A DNA stretch of 64,000 bases from Alphaproteobacteria bacterium (GCA_030054175.1 JASGCM010000004.1:62001-126000), one strand, 5' to 3'. Shown: positions 1-9,501, numbered from the stretch's first letter. Notes: generated by a model not told the origin, from the letters alone. Numbers and translations are program-made.

Positions 1-555
1 CATGCCCATGGCCATTTGTGTCATTTCATCCGCATGGGGATGGTACATAAAGGTGCCGGGACGACGCGCCATGAATTCGTACACAAAAGTCTTGCCAGGC
101 TGGATAGCGGGCTGGGTCAACCCAGCTACGCCGTCCATGCCATTGGGAAGGCGCTGACCATGCCAATGAACGCTGGTATGTTCCGGGAGTTTGTTGGTGA
201 CAAATATGCGCACGCGATCCCCTTCCACCACTTCGATGGTGGGGCCGGGGCTCTGGCCGTTGTACCCCCACAAGTGAGCCTTAAAGCCGGGAGCCATCTC
301 GCGCACCACGGGTTCGGCTACTAAGTGAAACTCCTTGACTCCGTTATTCATGCGCCAGGGCAGCGTCCAGCCATTAAGGGTCACCACCGGGTTGTAAGTA
401 CGACCGGTGTTTGGAACCAGCGGCGGCATGGTAGTTGGGCTGGTTTGCAATATGGGCTCTGGCAAGGCAGCCAGCGCCACTCGGCTCACCGCGCTGGCCG
501 CGATGGCTCCGCCAGTGATACCGGTCATTCGGAAAAAGTCTCGTCTGGATGTCAT
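1..555 (-). CDS. Multicopper oxidase, CopA-like, N-terminal part (cut by window edge)
   Basis: The first 185 codons of a periplasmic multicopper oxidase read on the minus strand from ATG at 555 and run off the window at base 1. The N-terminus SRRDFFRMTG followed by a hydrophobic, Ala-rich stretch is a twin-arginine export signal (RR at residues 4-5). Two copper-ligand motifs of the first cupredoxin domain are visible: HWHG near residue 130 and YHPHADE near residue 170. The family oxidises Cu(I) or organic substrates and contributes to copper tolerance. It lies 16 nt downstream of a TolC-like gene on the same strand, so one metal-resistance operon is likely. The trinuclear centre and Met-rich parts lie outside the window, so the exact subfamily is open. 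Confidence 0.85.
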   Translation of the reverse strand, partial: MTSRRDFFRMTGITGGAIAASAVSRVALAALPEPILQTSPTTMPPLVPNTGRTYNPVVTLNGWTLPWRMNNGVKEFHLVAEPVVREMAPGFKAHLWGYNGQSPGPTIEVVEGDRVRIFVTNKLPEHTSVHWHGQRLPNGMDGVAGLTQPAIQPGKTFVYEFMARRPGTFMYHPHADEMTQMAMGM

Positions 556-571
556 GGATTCAATCTCGTAT

Positions 572-2005
572 TCAATGCCCAGCGCCACCTGCGCTGGGAG
601 TGTTGGACGTCACCGTCAGCGAAGCAGTAGTGGGGCGTCCGATCAACGATGCCTGCAAGGCCGCGTCAGCAAGCCAGAAATACTGCTGCGCATCGATGGC
701 TGCGGTAACAGTGCCAACTTGATCTCGGGCATCTGCCAGCAACTCAAACACGCCAATGATCATGCCGTTGTAGCGAAGCTGGTTTTCGTCTGCGATCACG
801 CGGCGCAAGGGCACTACTTCGTCTCGATAGTGTTTTGCCACGTCATATGCAGTCCGGTAGGCCGAATAGCTTTCGCGCAGGCCAGAGCCTGCCGCGCGGA
901 TCGTGGCCTCTAATTGATTGGCTGCTGCCAGAGTGCGGGCATTCCAGGCATCGCGTTGCATGCCGCCCCAGTCAAAAATCGGCAAACGCACCGCAACCTC
1001 AAATCCACGCGGATCGGTTCTTGTTCCGGCAGCGTTATCGATTTTTGTATTGCGCCGCGCAGTGAGTTCGATGTCTGTGAAACTGGTGACAACGTTTAAT
1101 CCTTGTGCCTTGCCCGCACTGGTTAGCGCACTTTGTGCCAGTCGGATATCCAGACGCCCTTGCGTTGCCAATGCTCCCACGGCTTGGGGTTCGAGTGCAG
1201 TTTGAGGCAAGTCAGGCAAGCGTTCGGGTAATTTGAGTATCTGGGCCTGCGCCTCATCTAGCCCTAGCAAGCGCACCAACACTTCTTTGCTGGCTGTGAC
1301 TTGATGTTGGGCAGTGGCCAAACGGGTGGCCGCATCCGCGTAGAAGGACTGCTCACGAGCTCGACTGATGCGGTTAAAGTTACCCACCGATTGCATGCGC
1401 CGCGCCAGTTCAGCGCCGGCTTCTGCACTGACAAAAACTTGTTGTGCGTAGATCAACTTTTGCTGTGCCGCCAGTGCCCGCACCCATGCCTGACGGACCT
1501 GCGTGACACGATCTACAACCTCACTGGATAAACGCAGTTGAGCTTGTTCAATACGACGTTCGGCGATCCCTGAACGGACAGGCAAGGTCAAAACGTCCAA
1601 CAGCCCAAATGACAGCGCGCGTCCCAGTTCCAGCTCATCACCAGCAACCAGGCGCTCGAAACTGAAGATCGGGTTTGAAATGCGCCCACTTTGTGCAGCA
1701 TCGGCAGATTCAGCCCATCCTTGCGCCAGCAGAGCTTGCAGGGCGTAACTGTTAGTCAATGCAAGCTGAACGGCCTCCTTTTGCCCGATCGGCGTGTTCA
1801 GCAGCTTTGCTGCAAGCTGGGCACGTTGTTCACGCTCCTGATTAGTCTGAGCAAGCTTCAGTTGACCATCTGTGAGGCTTGAGGTGTCAGCGTTGACCCT
1901 ACTGACATTTTGCTCAAGACTTACACTAGCACAACCATACAAGACTCCAATGGCGAGCACCACAGCAGCCAGCTTGATTCGGCGGCATGAAATGATCCGG
2001 GTCAT
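572..2005 (-). CDS. TolC-family outer-membrane efflux lipoprotein
   Basis: This 477-residue protein has a lipoprotein signal (lipobox LYGC, lipidated Cys25) and then the long amphipathic helical repeats of the outer-membrane efflux protein family. Members form a trimeric outer-membrane channel with a membrane fusion protein and an inner-membrane pump. The gene overlaps the upstream small gene by 4 nt (ATGA) and precedes a multicopper oxidase, so a role in copper or other metal efflux is inferred. No pump or fusion protein of this operon lies in the window. The closest known type is the CusC/NodT-like lipoprotein group; the substrate cannot be read from the sequence. Confidence 0.85.
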   Translation of the reverse strand: MTRIISCRRIKLAAVVLAIGVLYGCASVSLEQNVSRVNADTSSLTDGQLKLAQTNQEREQRAQLAAKLLNTPIGQKEAVQLALTNSYALQALLAQGWAESADAAQSGRISNPIFSFERLVAGDELELGRALSFGLLDVLTLPVRSGIAERRIEQAQLRLSSEVVDRVTQVRQAWVRALAAQQKLIYAQQVFVSAEAGAELARRMQSVGNFNRISRAREQSFYADAATRLATAQHQVTASKEVLVRLLGLDEAQAQILKLPERLPDLPQTALEPQAVGALATQGRLDIRLAQSALTSAGKAQGLNVVTSFTDIELTARRNTKIDNAAGTRTDPRGFEVAVRLPIFDWGGMQRDAWNARTLAAANQLEATIRAAGSGLRESYSAYRTAYDVAKHYRDEVVPLRRVIADENQLRYNGMIIGVFELLADARDQVGTVTAAIDAQQYFWLADAALQASLIGRPTTASLTVTSNTPSAGGAGH

Positions 2006-2328
2006 CGTTTAGTCCCTTCGTGATGACCGTCATGTGAATCAGGTGCAGCCGGGACATCTGATGTCGATTGACCAGTTGAAGCCTCCTTGGCATAGGCACG
2101 CCAGCCCCCAATCCGACCAACACGGTCATTCGCCTCCCGCCAAGGCAGCACGGCTTGATCCGTGTACGCCTGATAGCCTCCTAAAGTTGACGTGTACTGC
2201 AATTGGGTCGGAAGCGGATTTACCCGTTGATCTGCAGACGTCTGTGCAGCAGCCCCTCCAGCCAAGAATGCAACAAACCACGGAAGGATAGTTCTGATAA
2301 AAAAGACTGAATGTGTAGGTGTCAGCAT
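2002..2328 (-). CDS. Small exported protein of a metal-resistance operon
   Basis: This 108-residue protein begins with a hydrophobic signal peptide (cleavage expected near residue 28, after AGGAAAQ) and ends in a His-rich tail (DSHDGHHEG). It is the first gene of the operon: its stop overlaps the start of the TolC-like gene, and an AGGA Shine-Dalgarno sits 5 nt before the ATG. No enzymatic domain is recognisable. The His-rich tail and the neighbours suggest a periplasmic metal-binding accessory protein, which is inference. Confidence 0.6.
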   Translation of the reverse strand: MLTPTHSVFFIRTILPWFVAFLAGGAAAQTSADQRVNPLPTQLQYTSTLGGYQAYTDQAVLPWREANDRVGRIGGWRAYAKEASTGQSTSDVPAAPDSHDGHHEGTKR

Positions 2329-2438
2329 GGGATCCTAATGTAGAAACTCTGCAAAGATGGGATGGATTTTGAATAGATATTTTTTGCAAAATTCCGATGA
2401 ATGTAAATTAAATTCGTAATTCATGCATTGAAACGAGC

Positions 2439-3258
2439 ATGAGACAACAAAGCCTAGCCACCGTCGGATTCGAACTGGCCACCAAGCGCACACGCAAGCG
2501 TCAATTTCTGGAAGAGATGAACCTGATCGTGCCCTGGCGAGAGCCGGTGACCTTGATCAGCCAGCATGTACCAGTCAGCAAGATGGGTCGACCACCGTTT
2601 GCGGTCGAGACGATGCTGCGAATTCACTTCATGCAACAGTGGTTTGGCCTGAGCGATCCGGCCATGGAAGAAGCCATGCATGACACGCCTGTGTTGTGTC
2701 AATTTGCCCAACTGGATACTGGCCTGAGTCGCTTGCCTGATGAGAGCACCATCTTGCGTTTTCGCCACTTTCTGGAGGAGCACGATTTGAGCCAACAGAT
2801 GATGGCCACGGTCAATGCACTTTTGCAGGACTCAGGGTTGGTGCACACAGTGACGACCACGCCAGCCAACGAACATGATGTGACGCAGGCGGTTCATCTG
2901 TTGCATGGACAAAAGAGCGATGTGTTCGCAGATGCGGGGTATCGAGGCGTTGACAAGCGTGAAGAAATTCAGCATCAGCACAAGAATGTGCAGTGGCATG
3001 TGGCCATGATGCCTGGCAAGCGCCGGGCGCTCAAAAAGACAGGGACAGACGAGATCAGGGAACGCATCGAAAAAATCAAAGCCAGTGTGAGAGCCAAGGT
3101 GGAACACCCATTCAGGGATGATCAAGCGCCAATTCGGATATGTGAAAACACGTTATCGCGGGCTGGCCAAAAACACGGCACAGTTGTTCACTCTCTTTGC
3201 GCTTTCGAATCTGTGGATGGCGAGAAAGGCGCTCATGCAGAGGCGACACATGGGATAG
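2439..3258 (+). pseudogene. IS5-family transposase, internally deleted and frameshifted
   Basis: The reading frame starts with the typical N-terminus of an IS5-type DDE transposase (residues 1-130, including the phrases GRPPFAVETMLR and LPDESTILRFRHFLEEH). At LLQDSGLVHTV it jumps directly to the C-terminal part (PANEHDVTQ, DAGYRGVDKREE). The segment with the first catalytic Asp, normally 40-50 residues, is missing. A second lesion follows: after VEHPF one extra A near 3119 shifts the frame. In the next frame the expected C-terminus (IKRQFGYVKTRYRG, then NLWMARKALMQRRHMG) runs to the TAG at 3256-3258. The copy cannot make active transposase. I could not identify a matching left terminal repeat; the right end may lie near 3405. 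Confidence 0.85.
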
Positions 3259-3405
3259 GTGCGCCCAGCGCACCCCAAAACCTCCCTGATAGGAGGCGAA
3301 AACAACTCGAATTGACGAAAATCGGACGGAAGACACAAGGCCACTTTCACCATGCGAAGTGCGGCATGGTTGGCACTAAAAAATCGGTAATTTTTCAGAC
3401 TGACC

Positions 3406-3761
3406 CTAGTCACTTCGTTTTGTCTCCAGAATCTTGACGGTATCTGCGCTATTCAACACCCCATCTGCCCGAGCTTGGTGCAAAAAATGATCGATCTGCT
3501 CAGCAATGAACTTGGCATTATGGGGATTATTTTGATGGGCAAACTGTTTCAGACGTTCTGCTTGTTGAGCGTATTCCCGCTGAACTTTCTCAAAATCGCC
3601 AGTTTGTTTAAAGGATTCAAAAGACCTTCCGCCACCACCTTGAAACAGGTTCCCTGTGTCCCCTGAGCGTACTCCGCAGAAGGAGCCCTGCGAGGAACTT
3701 TGTAGAAAATGCCAGTGAATCCTGCACTTGATGATCCCACGCTTGATACGGTAGGCAGCAT
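3406..3761 (-). pseudogene. Small hypothetical gene broken by a frameshift
   Basis: A GGAG Shine-Dalgarno sits 7 nt before ATG 3761 and opens a frame that begins MLPTVSSVGSSS. Around 3655 the coding-like signal moves to another frame, which reads a charged helical segment (SFESFKQTGDFEKVQREYAQ, then AEQIDHFLHQARADGVLNSA) to the TAG at 3406-3408. The two parts would give about 118 residues if joined. No family is recognised. The stop lies directly beside the right edge of the decayed insertion sequence, so the natural C-terminus may also have been changed by the insertion. The alternative is that one frame is only chance. Confidence 0.4.
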
Positions 3762-3900
3762 GGCTTTTCTCCGAAATTCATGAATGGGGGAAGGACAGCA
3801 AAACCGATGACCATGCGCTTTTGCCAAGTCGTGGGTATGTTTTGCGATGCCTTTTGAACCTGATTCATTCAAAGACAATGAATTGCAAGAATAATTGAAT

Positions 3901-3914
3901 TGTAATTTATTACA
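3901..3914. promoter_or_regulatory. 14-bp perfect palindrome in an AT-rich spacer
   Basis: TGTAATTTATTACA is a perfect dyad in the AT-rich spacer between the broken small gene and tRNA-Leu. A TTGACA hexamer lies close by on the minus strand (3931-3936). It could be an operator for whatever was transcribed leftwards from here, but no matching regulator or well-spaced -10 box is evident. Confidence 0.3.
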
Positions 3915-4037
3915 CCAATTGACGCAATATAAAGTGTCAAATCGAACAGGCCGTGTTCAGGGAAAGCACCATGCCCCGTCAATGGAGAAGAGCCGGAAGA
4001 GCCCAGGTTTGTCCCGAATGGGTAATAACCTCCCATT

Positions 4038-4122
4038 TGGTGCCGTCGGCGAGACTCGAACTCGCACAGCTTTCGCCACTACCCCCTCAAGATAGCGTGT
4101 CTACCAATTTCACCACGACGGC
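4038..4122 (-). tRNA. tRNA-Leu (anticodon GAG)
   Basis: The minus strand reads an 85-nt class II tRNA with CCA encoded. The acceptor arm GCCGTCG pairs with CGACGGC, the D-arm contains TTGGTAGA, and the anticodon arm CTATC-TTGAGGG-GGTAG places GAG in the loop. A variable arm and TTCGAGTC in the T-arm follow. It lies downstream of secG on the same strand, the usual place for a tRNA-Leu in Burkholderiales. Confidence 0.95.
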
Positions 4123-4183
4123 CTGAATTTAGAACTGATGATTGTAACTGAACCTGGTGCTTGGAAGCGGGCCCAAAAAGACA

Positions 4184-4585
4184 TTAGCGCGGGATGTTGC
4201 CGACCGGCGCCTTGGGCTCAGGCGTGGCAGCCGGTGAAAGCACACCAGCAGCCGGTGCGGGTACTGCGGGATCGACGCCAACAGGTGTGGGCACCGAGCT
4301 CGGCGCAGTGCGCTCGAGCACGCTGCCGGTGCTGGGTGCTTCGGGGCGGGCGCTGCCCAAATAAGCCAAGCCCAGGGTGCTGAGGAAAAACACGGTGGCC
4401 AACACGGCCGTGGCGCGCGACAGGAAGTTGGCGCCACCGGTGGCACCAAACAAGCTACCCGATCCGCCCGAACCAAATGCGGCCCCCATGTCGGCGCCTT
4501 TGCCGTGCTGGACCAGCACCAAGCCGATCATGCCCAGGGCCGACAAAATTTGAACCAGCAAGACGATATTGTGTAAAAGAGTCAT
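4184..4585 (-). CDS. secG: Preprotein translocase subunit SecG
   Basis: This 133-residue protein has two membrane segments (about 4-24 and 53-75) joined by the conserved loop GKGADMGAAFGSGGSGSLFG, the hallmark of SecG. SecG binds SecYE and helps SecA-driven translocation across the inner membrane. The tail after residue 80 is a low-complexity Pro/Ala region, as is common in betaproteobacteria. The gene follows tpiA by 18 nt on the same strand and is followed by tRNA-Leu. Confidence 0.95.
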   Translation of the reverse strand: MTLLHNIVLLVQILSALGMIGLVLVQHGKGADMGAAFGSGGSGSLFGATGGANFLSRATAVLATVFFLSTLGLAYLGSARPEAPSTGSVLERTAPSSVPTPVGVDPAVPAPAAGVLSPAATPEPKAPVGNIPR

Positions 4586-4603
4586 GGTGTCAACGCAGTG
4601 GGT

Positions 4604-5356
4604 TTAAGCCGGCACACTACCAGCCTGGATGATGAAGAGGAAGTCAGCGGCCTTGAGGGCTGCGCCGCCGATCAGGCCACCGTCGATGTCGGGCATGGCC
4701 AGCAAAGCGGCGGCATTGGCGGCATTCATGCTGCCGCCATACAAAATGTGCACCCGCTCGGGGTGAGGAGTGGCTGCACGCAGTTGAGTGCGCAACAAAG
4801 CATGCACCGCCTGCGCCTGTTCGGGCGAGGCGGTTTTGCCAGTACCAATGGCCCAGACGGGCTCGTAGGCGATGGCGATTTCGCTGATGCAATGGCCGTT
4901 TTGGTGGATGACTGCCGCCAATTGGCGCTTCACCACCTCTTCGGTTTGACCTGCTTCGCGCTGCGCCAGGGTTTCGCCCACACAGACAATGGGGGCGATG
5001 CCGACAGCCAGGGCACGCTGCGCCTTGAGGGCGACGGTCGCGTCGCTTTCGCCGTGGTACTGGCGTCGCTCGGAGTGCCCAACGATGGCGTAACGGACCC
5101 CAAAGTCGCGCAACATGCCTGCAGATACTTCACCGGTGTAAGCGCCCTGCTCGTGAGCCGAGACATCTTGCGACCCCAGATCGATGCCGCTAGCGCGCAC
5201 CAACTCGGCCAACTGAGCCAAGTAAGGCGCGGGAACGCACATGGCCACGCCGCAGGACTGCGCTGGCAAACCTTCACGCACGGCCTGAACCAGGGCCTGG
5301 TTTTGCACCAGGCCACCGTTCATCTTCCAATTGCCGGCGATCAGCTTGCGCTTCAT
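4604..5356 (-). CDS. tpiA: Triosephosphate isomerase
   Basis: This 250-residue TIM-barrel enzyme interconverts dihydroxyacetone phosphate and glyceraldehyde 3-phosphate in glycolysis and gluconeogenesis. The catalytic residues are all visible: Lys11 in NWKMNG, His94 in GHSERR and Glu165 in AYEPVWAIGTG. The phosphate-binding loop (LYGGSMNAANA, then GLIGGAALKA) is intact. The length is normal for the family. It starts 10 nt after the pnp stop and precedes secG, so it is probably co-transcribed with them. Confidence 0.97.
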   Translation of the reverse strand: MKRKLIAGNWKMNGGLVQNQALVQAVREGLPAQSCGVAMCVPAPYLAQLAELVRASGIDLGSQDVSAHEQGAYTGEVSAGMLRDFGVRYAIVGHSERRQYHGESDATVALKAQRALAVGIAPIVCVGETLAQREAGQTEEVVKRQLAAVIHQNGHCISEIAIAYEPVWAIGTGKTASPEQAQAVHALLRTQLRAATPHPERVHILYGGSMNAANAAALLAMPDIDGGLIGGAALKAADFLFIIQAGSVPA

Positions 5357-5366
5357 GGCTGCATGT

Positions 5367-7505
5367 TTACTGTTGCTGTTGCTGTTGGCCGTCCGACGTC
5401 TCGGCGTAAGCCAGGCGCTCGGTCAGGACCTTCATCGATAGCTTGACGCGACCTTTGTCGTCGGTTTCGAGCACCTTGACACGCACCACTTGGCCTTCGG
5501 CCAACACGTCGGTGACCTTGGCAATGCGCTCGTGACTGATCTGGCTGATGTGCAGCAGACCGTCTTTGCCGGGCAACAGGTTGACCAGGGCACCAAAGTC
5601 AAGGATCTTGGTGATCGGACCTTCGTAGACCTTGCCCACCTCCACTTCGGCGGTGATTTCGGTGATGCGGCGCTTGGCCTCATCGGCCTTGGCGGCGTCG
5701 GTGGCGGCGATGGTGATGGTGCCGTCTTCGCCAATATCGATCTGGGTACCGGTCTCTTCGGTCAGCGCGCGAATGGTGGCGCCGCCCTTGCCGATCACGT
5801 CACGGATTTTCTCGGGGTTGATTTTCATGGTGTAGAGCTTGGGCGCGAAGTTGGACACTTCGGTTTTGGCTTCGCCCAAGGCCTCTTGCATCTTGCCCAG
5901 AATGTGCATGCGGGCTTCTTTGGCTTGAGCCAAAGCGACTTGCATGATCTCTTGGGTGATGCCCTGGATCTTGATGTCCATTTGCAAAGCGGTGATGCCA
6001 TTGTTGGTGCCGGCCACTTTGAAGTCCATGTCGCCCAGATGATCTTCGTCGCCCAGGATGTCGGTCAGCACTGCGAAGCGATTGCCTTCCTTGATCAAAC
6101 CCATGGCGATGCCCGCCACGTGGGCTTTCATTGGCACGCCAGCGTCCATCAGCGACAAGCAGCCGCCGCACACCGAAGCCATCGATGACGAACCGTTGGA
6201 CTCGGTGATTTCGGACACCACGCGCAGGGTGTAGGGGAACTCTTCCTTGCTGGGTAAGCAGGCCACCAGGGCGCGCTTGGCCAGACGACCATGGCCCACT
6301 TCGCGGCGCTTGGTGCTGCCCATGCGGCCGACTTCGCCAGTGGCGAACGGGGGCATGTTGTAGTGGAACAGAAAATGGTCTTCGAACTCGCCGGCCAGCG
6401 CGTCGATGCGCTGGGCATCACGCTCGGTACCCAAAGTGGTGATGACCAGCGCCTGGGTTTCACCCCTCGTGAACAGAGCCGAACCGTGAGTACGGGGCAG
6501 CACGCCTGTGCGGATTTCGATGGGGCGCACGGTACGGGTGTCGCGACCGTCGATGCGCGGCTCGCCGGCCAGGATCTGGCCACGCACGATGCGAGCTTCG
6601 ATTTCAAACAGCAGGCCTTCGACCTTGACGCTGTCGGACTCGGCACCATCCGACTTGAGGTTTTCCATGACAGCGGCGTAGGCTTCGCGGCAAGCCTGGG
6701 TGCGGGCCTGCTTGTTGCGGATTTGATAGGCGGCGCGCAGCTTGTCTTCGGCCAGGGCGTTGACCTTGGCGATCAGCGGCTCATCTTTGGCCGGGGGCTG
6801 CCAATCCCACATGGGTTTGCCGGCATCACGCACCAATTCGTGGATGGCGTTGATGGCGGCCTTGCCTTGTTCATGGCCAAACACCACGGCGCCCAGCATG
6901 ATCTCTTCGGGCAATTGCAGGGCCTCGGACTCGACCATCAGCACGGCAGACTCGGTGCCGGCGACCACCAGATCCATCTGACTGTCTTTGCGCTGGGTTT
7001 GCCCCGGGTTCAGCACGTATTGGCCATTGATGTAACCCACGCGGGCCGCACCGATGGGGCCATTGAAGGGAATGCCTGAAACCGACAGAGCGGCGCTGGT
7101 GGCGATCATGGCGGCAATGTCGGCATCGACTTCGGGGTTGAGCGACACCGTATGGATGACCACGTGCACTTCGTTGTAGAAACCTTCCGGAAACAATGGA
7201 CGGATCGGGCGATCGATCAGGCGACTGGTCAGGGTTTCGAGTTCGCTGGGCTTGGTTTCGCGTTTGAAAAAGCTGCCGGGGATCTTGCCGGCGGCGTAGG
7301 TTTTCTCGATGTAATCGACGGTCAACGGGAAGAAGTCTTGGCCAGGCTTGGCCGACTTCGAACCAACCACTGTAGCCAGCACCACGGTGTCATCGATGTT
7401 GACCAGCACGGCGCCGGTGGCCTGACGGGCGATTTCGCCAGTTTCCATGGTGACCGTGTGTTGGCCCCATTGGAAGGTCTTGGTGACTTTATTGAACATG
7501 GACAT
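5367..7505 (-). CDS. pnp: Polyribonucleotide nucleotidyltransferase (PNPase)
   Basis: This 712-residue phosphorolytic 3'-5' exoribonuclease has two RNase PH domains (about 10-230 and 310-540) around an all-alpha linker. A KH domain ([17 protein letters not shown] near 565) and an S1 domain ([20 protein letters not shown] near 625-690) follow. It acts in mRNA decay and in the degradosome. Two strong hairpins lie between rpsO and its start, as expected for a transcript processed by RNase III and autoregulated by PNPase. The protein ends in six glutamines encoded by alternating CAG/CAA codons, a local repeat that may vary in length. Confidence 0.97.
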   Translation of the reverse strand: MSMFNKVTKTFQWGQHTVTMETGEIARQATGAVLVNIDDTVVLATVVGSKSAKPGQDFFPLTVDYIEKTYAAGKIPGSFFKRETKPSELETLTSRLIDRPIRPLFPEGFYNEVHVVIHTVSLNPEVDADIAAMIATSAALSVSGIPFNGPIGAARVGYINGQYVLNPGQTQRKDSQMDLVVAGTESAVLMVESEALQLPEEIMLGAVVFGHEQGKAAINAIHELVRDAGKPMWDWQPPAKDEPLIAKVNALAEDKLRAAYQIRNKQARTQACREAYAAVMENLKSDGAESDSVKVEGLLFEIEARIVRGQILAGEPRIDGRDTRTVRPIEIRTGVLPRTHGSALFTRGETQALVITTLGTERDAQRIDALAGEFEDHFLFHYNMPPFATGEVGRMGSTKRREVGHGRLAKRALVACLPSKEEFPYTLRVVSEITESNGSSSMASVCGGCLSLMDAGVPMKAHVAGIAMGLIKEGNRFAVLTDILGDEDHLGDMDFKVAGTNNGITALQMDIKIQGITQEIMQVALAQAKEARMHILGKMQEALGEAKTEVSNFAPKLYTMKINPEKIRDVIGKGGATIRALTEETGTQIDIGEDGTITIAATDAAKADEAKRRITEITAEVEVGKVYEGPITKILDFGALVNLLPGKDGLLHISQISHERIAKVTDVLAEGQVVRVKVLETDDKGRVKLSMKVLTERLAYAETSDGQQQQQQ

Positions 7506-7577
7506 GATGTATTTTCCTGTGGAAGGGGAACCATGGGCCTCCCCAAGGGGCCGGGCGGCTCACACAGAACACGATGC

Positions 7578-7624
7578 CATTCCAGAAAACGTCGAACCCG
7601 GGGACCAACCTGTTTTGTGGAATG
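7578..7624 (-). promoter_or_regulatory. Long hairpin in the pnp leader
   Basis: On the minus strand CATTCCACAAAAC is followed 21 nt later by GTTTTCTGGAATG. This forms a 13-bp stem with one mismatch in the leader between rpsO and pnp. In enterobacteria a stem at this position is cut by RNase III and then used by PNPase for autoregulation; the same role is inferred here. Confidence 0.6.
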
Positions 7625-7654
7625 ACACAGCTTCGCTCCGTGCCGATACGCCAC

Positions 7655-7690
7655 TCGATGCGGCTTGCCCCGCAGGGCATTCCGCATCGA
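7655..7690 (-). terminator. Strong stem-loop between rpsO and pnp
   Basis: A 36-nt near-perfect hairpin lies just after the rpsO stop. The outer stem TCGATGCGG pairs with CCGCATCGA, and the inner stem TGCCC pairs with GGGCA around a TGCG loop. There is no run of T after it, so it is more likely an attenuator or RNA-stability element between rpsO and pnp than a full terminator. Confidence 0.55.
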
Positions 7691-7708
7691 CTGTGATGTC
7701 ACCGAAAA

Positions 7709-7972
7709 TTACTTGCGCAGGCCGAGTTTGGCGATCAGCGCGGTGTAACGGTCGGCGTCTTTCTCTTTGAGGTAGTCGAGCAATTTGCGACGGCGGCTCA
7801 CCATGCGCAGCAAACCGCGACGGCCGTGGTGGTCCTTGGCGTGCGTTTTGAAGTGCGGGGTGAGTTCATTGATGCGGGCAGTCAGAAGGGCGACTTGCAC
7901 CTCGGGACTCCCCGTGTCGTTGGCGCTGCGCGCATTGGTCTTGACGACCTCGGCCTTGTTGATGGCGGTCAT
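7709..7972 (-). CDS. rpsO: 30S ribosomal protein S15
   Basis: The 87-residue protein matches S15: it starts [11 protein letters not shown] and contains [35 protein letters not shown] and a C-terminal GLRK. It binds 16S rRNA and nucleates the 30S platform. The ATG at 7972 is chosen over an upstream in-frame ATG at 8065 because it has an AAGGAAA ribosome-binding site and gives the normal S15 length. It is the first gene of the rpsO-pnp-tpiA-secG run. Confidence 0.97.
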   Translation of the reverse strand: MTAINKAEVVKTNARSANDTGSPEVQVALLTARINELTPHFKTHAKDHHGRRGLLRMVSRRRKLLDYLKEKDADRYTALIAKLGLRK

Positions 7973-8122
7973 TACAGTTTCCTTTGAAATATTTGACTTG
8001 CGCCGGCAGCCGGAAATGCCGCTGGCGTGCTTTGCTGCCCCCAGTGGCAAACCCACTTTGAACAACCTTCAGAGTGTAACACATTCGTTGCATCGCCACA
8101 GGCTGGGCGACCCTGTGAGCCC

Positions 8123-9406
8123 TCAAGGGCGGTTCATGGCGCAGTTGTGCGGCATTTCGGCCTGCTCGGCGCTGAGGCGGCGGATCACGCGAAAGCCATA
8201 GCCCGAGCCCTCGACGTCGTACTTGACGCCCGGGGTACCCAAGCGGTCCATCACCCCCACCACCAGGGGTTGTTGGAACTGATGGTCGGCACCGCGCATG
8301 CGCCCGCGCAGGCCCGCCACGGTTGCGTCCGCACTTTCCATCGCGTGCGCCAGGGCCAATGCGTTTGGGGCACTGGCGCGGCCCATGGACTGGGCCAGGG
8401 CCTCAACCAGCATCTGCATGCGCAAGTGCAGGTAATCGTCGGCGGGCTTGGGAAAGCGCTGGCGAAATGCATCGACAAAGCGATCCGACTCTGGCGTGCC
8501 CAAATTGGGCAACCAGTCGGCCACGGCAATCACTCGCCCCACCCCGGCTTCGGCGATGGCCGCCGGCGCGCCCAGGGCGTTGCCGTAAAAGGTATAGAAC
8601 TTGCCGTCAAATCCCACCTCGCGAGCAGCTTTCACCAACAGAGTCAGGTCGTTGCCCCAGTTGCCGGTGATGACGACCTGAGCCCCGCTGGCCTTGATCT
8701 TTTGGGCATAGGGCAAGAAGTCACGCACCCGACCCAACGGGTGCAATTCGTCGCCGACGATGGCGATGTCGGGCCGCCATTCGGACAACAGTTGGCGGGT
8801 CTCGCGCAGTACCGATTGACCAAAGCTGTAGTCTTGGCCGATCAGATAGGCGCGCGTGATGTCGCGGTCGCCCCGCAAGACCGACAGCAGGGCACGCAGC
8901 CGCATGTCGGCATGGGCGTCAAAGCGAAAGTGCCAGAAGGTGCAGCGGGCGTTGGTCAGCGCCGGGTCGACTGCCGAGTAGTTCAGCAGCAAGACCTGAC
9001 GGGCTGGATCGCGTTGGTTGTGTTTGTCGATGGCCTCGATCAGAGCCGCAGCCACCGCCGAGCTGTTGCCCTGCAAAATCACCCGCGCACCATCGTCGAT
9101 GGCCGCGCGCAAGGCGGCCAAGCTCTCTTCCACCTGGCCCTTGTTGTCGTAGCGCTCCAGACGCAGCTGCCGCCTCTGACCGCCCCAGCTCACGCCGCCG
9201 CGCTCGTTGACGCGCTCGACACCCCAGGCCAGGTTGCGCCAGACCGCTTCGCCGGCGTTTGCAAAGGGTCCGCTCAAGCCCTCGATCAGCGCCAAGCGCA
9301 CCGGCGCCGTGTTTTGCGCCATGGCGAGGCCAGCGCAGACCCAAAGGGCCGCTGCGCATAGGGCAAGGCGAGCCGTTTTCAAGAGGGGAGAGAGAGAAAA
9401 ATTCAT
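8123..9406 (-). CDS. Branched-chain amino-acid-type ABC transporter substrate-binding protein
   Basis: This 427-residue protein has a cleavable signal peptide (MNFSLSPLLK, then a hydrophobic core ending AGLAMAQ near residue 31) and a periplasmic binding fold of the LivK/peripla_BP_6 type. Typical segments are VRLALIEGLSGPFANAGEAV and a central VVITGNWGND. The start at 9406 places the signal peptide at the N-terminus; an upstream in-frame ATG at 9451 would add 15 residues before it. No permease or ATPase genes are adjacent, so the ligand is unknown. Members in Burkholderiales are numerous and often bind amino acids, amides or aromatic acids. Confidence 0.85.
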   Translation of the reverse strand: MNFSLSPLLKTARLALCAAALWVCAGLAMAQNTAPVRLALIEGLSGPFANAGEAVWRNLAWGVERVNERGGVSWGGQRRQLRLERYDNKGQVEESLAALRAAIDDGARVILQGNSSAVAAALIEAIDKHNQRDPARQVLLLNYSAVDPALTNARCTFWHFRFDAHADMRLRALLSVLRGDRDITRAYLIGQDYSFGQSVLRETRQLLSEWRPDIAIVGDELHPLGRVRDFLPYAQKIKASGAQVVITGNWGNDLTLLVKAAREVGFDGKFYTFYGNALGAPAAIAEAGVGRVIAVADWLPNLGTPESDRFVDAFRQRFPKPADDYLHLRMQMLVEALAQSMGRASAPNALALAHAMESADATVAGLRGRMRGADHQFQQPLVVGVMDRLGTPGVKYDVEGSGYGFRVIRRLSAEQAEMPHNCAMNRP

Positions 9407-9501
9407 GATAGATGGAGACTTGAAAAAATCTTGAGCCACACCAATTGACACTCAAGGCCAATCAATGGCCGCCGAGTTTAAACCCACTACAGGAGTCCGC
9501 C

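Noticed and set aside
4598..5446. Long plus-strand open frame opposite tpiA
   Set aside because: It is the mirror of a well-supported tpiA gene; its product has no recognisable domain and the GC-rich codon pattern explains the open frame.
5490..7079. Long plus-strand open frames opposite pnp
   Set aside because: They are rich in Gly, Asp, His and Val as expected for the antisense of a GC-rich gene, and pnp is certain on the other strand.
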